NCBI GenBank assembly: GCA_035222895.1
Contig: JAVYIG010000634.1
Location: forward strand, 186,001 to 250,000
DNA from: Strongylocentrotus droebachiensis
Taxonomy: Eukaryota > Echinodermata > Echinoidea > Camarodonta > Strongylocentrotidae
Direction of reading: 5' to 3'
DNA: 64,000 bases
Below are positions 52,501 through 61,982 of the stretch, in pieces (within the stretch, counting starts at the first letter, position 1; each line of letters begins with the position of its first letter). The notes beneath the pieces are model-generated. The model was not told the origin of the DNA and made no database searches. It worked only from the letters and a program-made list of their open reading frames with translations. A program made the position numbers and the translations under genes.

Positions 52501-55500
52501 CATCTCCTCACGCTGCGTGCAACAAGCCGTAGATGGTGTGATACCCGGTGAAAGCTGGGGGGTGTTTCACAAAGATCCTAAGTCAAACTTAACTCTAAGT
52601 TAGACTTAAAAATTATGGAGAGCCATTTGTAGCCTTCAACAAAAATATTATTCAAAAGCGAAAATTCAAGTATTTTAGAATTTTTATTAATTCCACATCA
52701 AGAACATGAAATCTCCTTGATGCTAGAAAATATGAATGATTTGAATCAACATTTTATGCCTTTTAGAATAACTTGTACAAATATTTTTATCGATACTAAT
52801 GGCTTTCTATAATTGTTAAGTCTGGCTTATAGTCAAGTTCGACTTAGGATCTTTGTGAAACACCCCCCTGGGCATACACATTTGTGGATCATGCCAACTT
52901 TGGCTTGCAGCAAGTAGTAGGGGGAATGAAATAAACCGGTCAGATTCTAGAAAATGAGAAGTGATGAAACAATGCCTAATTGCATTTTACAATTACAATA
53001 GACCTCCCGTGAAAACTATTTCTTGATAATATAAAGGTTGATACCTTTTTGATAGCCACCGCCATTCAGAATAATAAAAAAAGAAAAGAAAATGAAAATG
53101 AAACAAACAAAAATATAATAATCCCAATAATAATATCGTTTTTGTATGCCTCTGCCACCAAAACTGGTGCTGGAGGCATTATTTTACTTCAAGTATGATA
53201 GGACCACAGGAAAACAGAAAAGAAAGAGAACATATGGGAGTAAGATTAATTTACTTTTAATCCAGTATCAATCAAACGGTTTTTCTGTTCTCTCAATGTT
53301 TTCATTGTTCCGACAACGTTCAGTTGAAATGATGCATCTTATTGTTAAGTGTACATGTACCTGTAGTTGACAATAATTTGTTGCGATACAGGCAGTCAGG
53401 CACCAACTCTTAGGAAAGGGTGTTTTTTTAATTATTTTCTATTACTGGCAATAAGAAATCATAAAATAATAATGATAATAGATCATTACATATAATTCAT
53501 CTGCACAAGTCACTGGCCTAACCCTATAAACCTAACATTATTAATCTGGATTGAGTAAAAGCTACATGTACATGTACAGTCTTGAAAGAGAGTACTTAAA
53601 AAAATAATACATGATAAGGCTTTTTTTATGCCTCCGTTACGAAGTAGCCGGAGGCATTATGTTTTCGGGTTGTCCGTCCGTACGTCTGTACGTACGTACG
53701 TACGTACGTCTGTACGTACGTACGTCCCGTTCTCGTGATCGCCTTATCTGAAGAACCGATTGATGGATTCCTGCCAAACTTTGGTCATGTATGTATCTTG
53801 CAGAGCCGATGAACTGATTAGATTTTGGGGTCACGAGGTCAAAGGTCAAAGGTCACAGGGCTCATTATGTATGCAAAAACAGCTTGTGATCGCGTTATCT
53901 GAAGAACCGATTGATGGATTCCTGCCAAACTTTGGTCATGTATGTATCTTGCAGAGCCGATGAACTGATTAGATTTTGGGGTCACGAGGTCAAAGGTCAA
54001 AGGTCACAGGTCTCATTATGTATGCAAAAACAGCATGTGATCGCGTTATCTCAAGAACCGATTAATGGATTGCTGCCAAACTTAGGTCATGTATGTTACT
54101 TGCAGAGCCGATGAACTGATTGGATTTTGGGGTCATGAGGTCAAAGGTCAAAGGCCACAGCGCACATTATGTATGCAAAAACAGCTCATGATCGCGTTCT
54201 CAAGAACCGATTGATGGATTCCTGCCAAAATTAGGTCATGTATGTTACTTGCAGAGCCAATGAACTGAGTAGATTCTTGGTTCATAAGGTCAAAGGTCAT
54301 GGGCTCATTATGCATGCAAAAATAGCTTGTGAACGCATTCTCATTAGAACTGACAGATGGATTACTATTTAACTTAGGACATCTTGCAGAGCCAATGAAC
54401 CAAGTAGATTTTAGGGTCATGAGGTCAAAGATCAAAGGGTCATATATGTTTATGAGAAATTGCTTGTAATCACGATATTCTGAGAACTTGTTAATGGATT
54501 ACAATTGAACTTGAATTCGAAAAATATCTTCTGTTTTGGTTTGTAAAATTGCTCTATGACGGAGGCATCATTTTCGACTGCGCGCAGTCGAATTCCATCT
54601 AGTTTTTATTGCCCTTTGCGACCGACCCAAAAATCTTGAAATCTACTGTCGGTTTAAAAAATATTTTTTAAATAAATATGAAAATATGTATTAAAGCATT
54701 CAAAACTAAGAAATATCAGCTCAAAGAGGGAGGAAGAAAAAAAGAAGGAAAAAAAAGGAGATTTCTGATCGACCAACCCATGTTTTGGCACCTAAAGGGC
54801 AATATTACATCTTTAAAAAAAAGGCCTAATGTAGAAGAATTGACTAGATGATATGCATGTATTGTAACCATCTAATATTGAATTTTTTTTATTTTTATGG
54901 GGGGTGGAGATCTGTAGAAAGCACAGCCCTGACCTTTGCCCTTGCATGTATCTCCTTCTCTCCCCTAGGAATGCGCATGTGCCTGATCAGCGAGCACCAC
55001 CGGGCCTTCTTCGACAGCTACATGGTGGCCAACGACATCGAGGATCCCTACGGCAGCCGTAGTCGCACCTCCATCGGCAACTACAGCGATGACGCCGATT
55101 CCACCATCAGTGGAAACTCGGGCCCCTTCACCCGGTCGTTACTCTCGGCCATGGGCACCATAGAACCTGTTTCCCCTACCCTGTGATGAATGAATGAATA
55201 TTCATGAGCCTCCAGCTATGATGAATGAATATTCAATATTTTGCATTTTAAATTGTGAATTGTGATGACTTGATATTCATTATTCTTGAAATAATGAATA
55301 CTGAATATTAATTTTTAATCAAATGTGAATACTCGAAACTCGTAACATGTAGTTTTGATTGATGATGAATATTTATGAACTTTGATCTGTTATAACTGAA
55401 TATTTATGTGCCTCAATCTGCAATGAATATTCATTAGCCTGAACCTGATGTTTGATTATTCATTTTTCTCAATCTATGAAGACTGAATGCATTAGCCTCA

Positions 55501-58500
55501 TCTGCATGCTATACTTAATTATTCATCATCCTCTCTCCAAGATGCAGCTATCTATTGATTCCAGTTGCTAATTTGCATGTGAAACAAACTCATCCCCCAT
55601 TTAATGAATATTCACCAGCTTGATTGCACAATTTAGTCATAAAGATGCAGATTGAATCAGCATGCTGATGCATATTTGTTTTTTAACATTTCAGGTCCCA
55701 CATGGGACAGTATATGTACATGCACCATTCTTTTAACAATGAAATCTAGAATGAACAGCGCCATCTATTGTTAGTGCATGCACAGTTTGTTGGTTAGTGT
55801 TATCTTTCTGTGGTGAATGACATTTTGATAGTGTTTTGTGTATGAAGAACCATTGCATAAGGACTACATTTTGATGTATGTATTTTCTTTTGACTTTGTG
55901 TTTGTTTTCATTTTCATTTTTAATATAAGTCTACATTTAGTTTAAGGAGAAACATTTTCTTCTCTTCATGATTATACTGCAGTGCATGTGTTTTATTCAA
56001 AGTTGAGTCTAATATCTCAATTATCAGGTCTTACGTGTAGCTTTGAAATTTATGCATGATTTGATAATCTCATTACTTTGAAACTGAGTTAAACACAAAA
56101 TACATCTTAGAAATACTTGTATACCGAGAGATTTTTTAATGATTTCTGAAGTTCATTTAGACTAAAAAATAAACATCGACTCCTTGCATCAAAGGGTTCT
56201 ATTGATATTCTATAGTCTTGTGCAACTTGCTGAACATTGCATTTATCGTGCATCACGATTCCAGAATGCAGCCCCCCCAAATATATGTAAGTTTTATTAG
56301 ATAATTTAAAGAGCATCAATAGAAAAACTAGAAAATGATATGTTTAGAATAGAATAGAGTTTATTTTTCCTGTTCTGCTGTAAGTTTTGAAAGCAGTCTG
56401 ATGGAAGATTTGTCCATTTTATCTGCATTTTGATTGAATTTACAAAGTCTGCACATTTTGACAATCAGTAATATATGCATAAATGGAGCTGTCTGTCTGT
56501 ATGCTCTGAGTATAGGGTCAGGTAGCGATGTTTTGCTACTGTGGCCGTTGACCTTGACTTTGACGTTGACTTTGTGCTTTGACTCTACCAAGTGATGTGT
56601 ATACATTCTGACCTGCGTAATTTTGTATCACCGAAAACAAATTGGCTAAACCATAGAATAATGTGGAAGGTTCGATAGACAATATATAACATACCTGTTA
56701 ATTGTTCCTGTTTTGGAGGAATGATTTATATTTTTGCTCATGAAACTAATTTAAAGCCTGTCTGTACTAGTTTGGCAAGGGGGGATTAGACCTCCCTGCA
56801 TGGTCACTGACAAGTGGTTATCTCATCAAATCAGCTCTCAATTAACATAAGAAAAATGAGATCATGGGGGACCAACGAGTACCGATTAGGCATTGTTTGC
56901 TATTTAGAGGGCGCAAGTAGCTACAAGTAGTGCAGACAGGCTTTAAAGAATTGAAAATACATTCCCTTTTCCAAACAATTTAGTTTAAACAAGAAGTTAC
57001 CTGGTTTAAAATCATACTTAATACAAACACTGTACTGGTATTCATAACTGTATTAATAATTTAACGTTGAGAGGCTCCCATGTGTTTGTGTGAAAGATCT
57101 ACAGGTCTATGTTTAGAATAATATAAGATGTTACATAAAGAGGTTTATAAGGAAATCTGCACTTGCAGAATGTTTAGATTTTATACTGTAATGGGATTCC
57201 TGGCTTTCAGTTATAGATGGTGATAAACATGATAGCTTATGTAATGTTGTTACAGTTTTGGTTTTCATGATAAATTAGCGATTTGCATACTGTATAATCA
57301 AGTCTATTTTTAAAAAGCTAATATGTATATAATCTTCCAAGGAAGACACATTTATTTAATGGTAGATTTGAATTTGAATACACAATTATTTATTTATGTA
57401 AAGATGAATATTATGGGCTGAAGTCTTTACAGAATCCAGAGCATAATTACATTTACACTAGATCTGCTCTAGATAGCTTTAGATATATTCCTGTAAATGG
57501 TACATAGTTATAGTGGAAATAAACATCGTGAAATAATGTTTTAAAAAGTGTCAATTTATGTATTCACGAGTCATGATATTATGGAACTTTGTATTCAACC
57601 AGAAAATTTAACGGACTCTAGACTTTAAGGGATAGTTGAGTTTTTTCTGTAAGACCACACATGCCTTCAAATTGCATCATATGGTTATTGCTCTTATTCT
57701 TATTTATGACATTCTAGTGCCTTTTAGGACCTACATGTAAAATAGCTATGAAGGTAATTTTAGATCCCAAAATGTGTCAAATTTAGATTCAATACAATCA
57801 TACCAATTCAGCTCCACCTTCAAATAGTATGGTGACCATTAATTAATTAATTAATTAATATTAACAATACACGAGCTGGCTGGTTATGCATATTATAATC
57901 AACACGAAAAAACGTATTAAGGCGCTATCTCATTTTTTTTCAACGGTTGGTTCAAAATTATCAAATTATTTGTGGGGCCGCGCAAATATTAGAAATGGTT
58001 ATATTTATGGATATTTCAGCTGTTTTAAACTGCATGTTCTTTCAATTTTCACCCTCAGTTTTTCATTATCTCACACACACAAAAAATTGTGTAGCGCCCT
58101 CTACAACAAAACTCAACTATCCCTTTAAAAGTTAAACAGAAAATGCGCCAAAACTTAAATTTTAAATCACCACTTAAAATGGCCAAGGACAGGTGCAACT
58201 TTCGAAATGTATTTTATAATTTTAACTCACTTTTGAGTGAGGTACATTTCAAAGTTTTTTTGTCACTGCTCTGCACTTTTTATCGGCTATTATTAAATAA
58301 TTTTCCCTTTCTTCTTAAAGTGTATGAATTTTGTTTTATCATTTTAGTTGTGATCTTTTCATTGTCAGTTTCTGCTGCACAGTTTGTAGTTAAGCTTTTT
58401 TTCCTTCTTCTTCTTCTTTTTTCACACGATCACGAAGACTTTCAAAAATTCTTATTAAGGGCTATATCAAAGCCCGTATCTCAGAGAAATGATTTTCATT

Positions 58501-61500
58501 TTCCTTAATACGTCAATAGGTGATTAGTATGTAGTCACACACCCTGGTCAGTTGAAGTGTGTAACACAGAGTCTGAACTAAGAGACTGTGGGCCGACTGC
58601 ACGGTCTAGTGCACTCCATAGGATATGTACTTTAGCTGCTTCTGACAAGTCTAGAGACTGACGGAGATACTTAGCCTCTGCTCAAGACTTTATGAAAAAC
58701 TGTGTTTAATTGTCATATTAGATTCTGTGCCTACAGACTATAAGCATTGAAATTGCCTGAGGTTGATTCTTCGAAAGTCTTTGCGATCATGTTTTCATTT
58801 TCTTAGTACAGTAGTTGTGTATATATTTTTGAGATTTGACCAGATCAGTACTCCAGTTATAGTTTATGTAAAAAAATGATCCAAGTTGATTTAAACTAGT
58901 ATTCTTCAAAATGAATTTTAAATTATGAAAAGTATAACTTGATCTGAAAAGAAATAAATTTGGCTTCAAATATAGAGCAAGCCATAGTTTACTCCAGCGT
59001 CTTGGTATAGTTGTGGCTATTTTGTCAAGGAACTGTATGTTGGATGTTCCTCGTAAATGAGGAGTTACCGGTATGTCTTTTCAAAAATTTGGCCCAAGTG
59101 GAAACAAGGAAAAATCACAGAATCAAATAAGTGAAAGTTTCAGAAAATCTGGCACAGAATAGGCAAGTTATCACTTAATACTTATGGAAAATAGATTATG
59201 GGCTAAACTAGTGTATTCTGCCAAAGGTATCTGCTTTACAGAATATTCTAGCTATAGGCCCTAAATGATCTTTGGTATATAAATTATCTATTCAATTTGA
59301 GAACAGATACCGGTAGATTAATGTTAAGGTATGTTTTATTGTCAGATCAGAAATTAAAGAACAAAAAATCCAAGTCATTAGGCCTGTTTTCATCAGCTCG
59401 AGGTTTGCCATATAACCCGCTATATCCCGGTGCTCGAAATTGTGTCTTCACCAGACTGAACGCTCATCACAAACTAGCTCGGACGGGCGAAAATTAGACT
59501 ATAGCGGGATATATTGGAAACAAGACTAATATTTCTCCCGATTTTTCTCGACCAAATATCCCGCTAATTGCAACTGCGGGCTGATGAAGACGCAAATTAA
59601 CTTGCTAATTTGTGATCGGGATAGTTAAAATAGCAGGTTATTTGGCAAACTCAAGCTAATGAAGACAGGGCTAGTGTTCTTGTGTAACACCAAAATGTAA
59701 TGTTTTACACATGTGATTAAAATGCCTTTATGCCAAAGACAACCCTTGTGCATCAAATTATTTTGTTATCTCCTCCTCAAATGTTATAAAAAGGTCAAAA
59801 GTAAATTAACGAGATATAAATTTTGTCTTTATGATTTATGGTTAACACAACCAGTAGAAAAACTAAAGGGGCATCCCCTTCCCCCTCCTCCCCCAATTAA
59901 ATGGCATGAGGGAAAAAAGAAGTCAAAGAAAGAAAAGAAATCTGAGAAACAAGAGAAAGAATAAAGGAAGAAGGGAAAAGAAAACATGAGGAGATGACAC
60001 AACTCCCTCTCATACCTTCCATCTAATCAACAGCCTTAGTTTGGACTATTATTTTCAAACTAATAAGACCTGTGCCCCCGCGCCCCCCCCCCCCAATTTG
60101 TTGATACATTTCACACTGTTGTTCACACAGAAATGTTAAAAAGGGTATATAAAGTAAGCTGAAAGTGAAGAAGAATGCCAATGCTAGAAATTACTTTATT
60201 ACCAGCCTACATATACTTTGCTGATTTCTAAAAAGTGTCTAACTTTTTGTTTTTAAGTGGCCAGGCGCGGATCTACGGGGGGGGGGGTTTAGGGGGTTAA
60301 AACCCCCCCCTTGGGCGGCCCAAAAAAAAAAAAAAAAAAAAAAAAAAGGAAAAAAAAAGAAGAAAAAAAAGAAAAAAGAAAGAAAAAAGAACGCACGCTG
60401 GAGAGAAACCCTTTCAAGTGCAAATATTGTGAGAAGATATTCAACTCATCTGGTAACTTAACCAAACACATGATAACTCTGGATATAACTGTGTATTTAA
60501 CTGTTACTTGATTTAAAAAGACGTTATCATGCACTGCTTTTTATGGTCTCCATTGTGTAAATAGATGCCAGGAAAACATCACTTACGGGGTTCAAATAAA
60601 CACCCCCCAAAAAATCGGCTCGCCGCTTCGCGGCTCGTGGACGATGCTCCGCATCGTCATTATTTTGGTCAAACCCCCCCCTTAGCAAAAAGCTAGATCC
60701 GCCCCTGGTGGCCCTAACATTGTGGAGTGTGTGTGCAGCGCTTTGTAACTGCAAGGAAAAGGCGCTATATCAAATATCTTTTGGATTGGATTGGAATGAT
60801 TTGCATGAGAATCTGAGATGAATACATAATTCTTTCATAATTGTTTAATAACTTTTTAATAACTTTTTCATATTGATGCCAAGATTACAAACCATTATCA
60901 CAATTAACATTATACAGGACATGTGTTCAAATATGTTGCCTGTACCTTTCGCCAGTTCATCATGATCAAACATTATTTAATTACATCTAACTCCACAAAT
61001 TATTATCACATATCCTTTTTGAATATCACAATTCACACATTAGAAATAGAAAATTTTATGAGATAAATTTTCAACCAGCATGTCATTTTTTTCATTCATC
61101 TTTATATATAGACATACATTATTAAATGACAGCTAACATCACTATTTATGATTTATCAATTTGTAATATTATGAAGGAAGAAAATATGAAATACTAGTTA
61201 CAATTTGAAAATGTGGGTGGTTTAAGCTGCCCACTACACTGAAACGGCTCGTCACTAACAGGCGCCTAGGAAACACAGGCACCCTAAATTTCAACATATT
61301 TTGTATCTGGACCGCAATGTTAGTGTGGAGCCTTTCTGAGGAGATTTTGCTGTAACTCCCAGTGTTTGAGATCGAGTGCTCGAAATGAAAAACAAGTCGT
61401 GATAAATTTTGAACCAGGAGGAACTCAAACCTGGAAAATCAAACCCCTCCTCTTATAAAGATTTCATCAGACTATTTAGTTTTTCATTTGTACAGATTTA

Positions 61501-61743
61501 TATATGCAGATTGTGCACATGATCTCAAACTATTTTCTGTTTTTTCCTTTTCTCTTTTTCCCTTTTCTCTACAGACCTATGTATACTATAAACTATAATG
61601 ACCATTTCATCATCTTTTATTTCTGTTCGACCTACGCATAAAGACCGTTTTTCCTCTTCAGTTTCTCGAAAGACCCGTGTATAAAGACCATTTCGTTTTC
61701 TTCTTTTTCTCTGCAGAGGTGTTTAAAGGCCTTTCTCTCTCTT

Positions 61744-61778
<35 letters not shown>

Positions 61779-61940
61779 GTCTTTGCCTGCTACTTACAGT
61801 ATCTGTATACAAAGTTTCTTTGCAGACCTCTGTATAAAGACCATTTTCTTCTCTCGTTCGGTTTTTTTCAACAGGCTTGAGATTGTACATCCCTGAAAAG
61901 GACATGGAGTTCTTTGCAGACCTCTGTATAAAAACCATGT

Positions 61941-61982
<42 letters not shown>

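Larger units (their letters stand above)
48373..54968 (+). other. CCM2 intron 10 (to exon 11A): contents
   Basis: No further exon recognised. Holds a foldback at 49610-49813, C runs at about 48711-48727 and 51150-51164, family A and C MITEs at 51790-52138, a third MITE at 52557-52868, and the 151-bp satellite element at 53630-54602. Long open frames here are low-complexity or repeats. Confidence 0.6.
55187..57540 (+). other. CCM2: Probable 3' UTR of the exon-11A transcript
   Basis: Starts at the TGA and runs to a candidate poly(A) signal AATAAA at 57518-57523. The first 450 nt are a degenerate repeat built around TGAATATTCAT. A TTAA-flanked MITE lies at 56751-56946, and a possible transposon 3' end on the minus strand lies at 56345-56606. 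The true end is not known. Confidence 0.45.

Noticed and set aside
53760-54114. Repeated frame (CQTLVMYVSCRADELIRFWG)
   Set aside because: The unit is 151 bp, not a multiple of three, so each copy changes frame. It is satellite, not protein.
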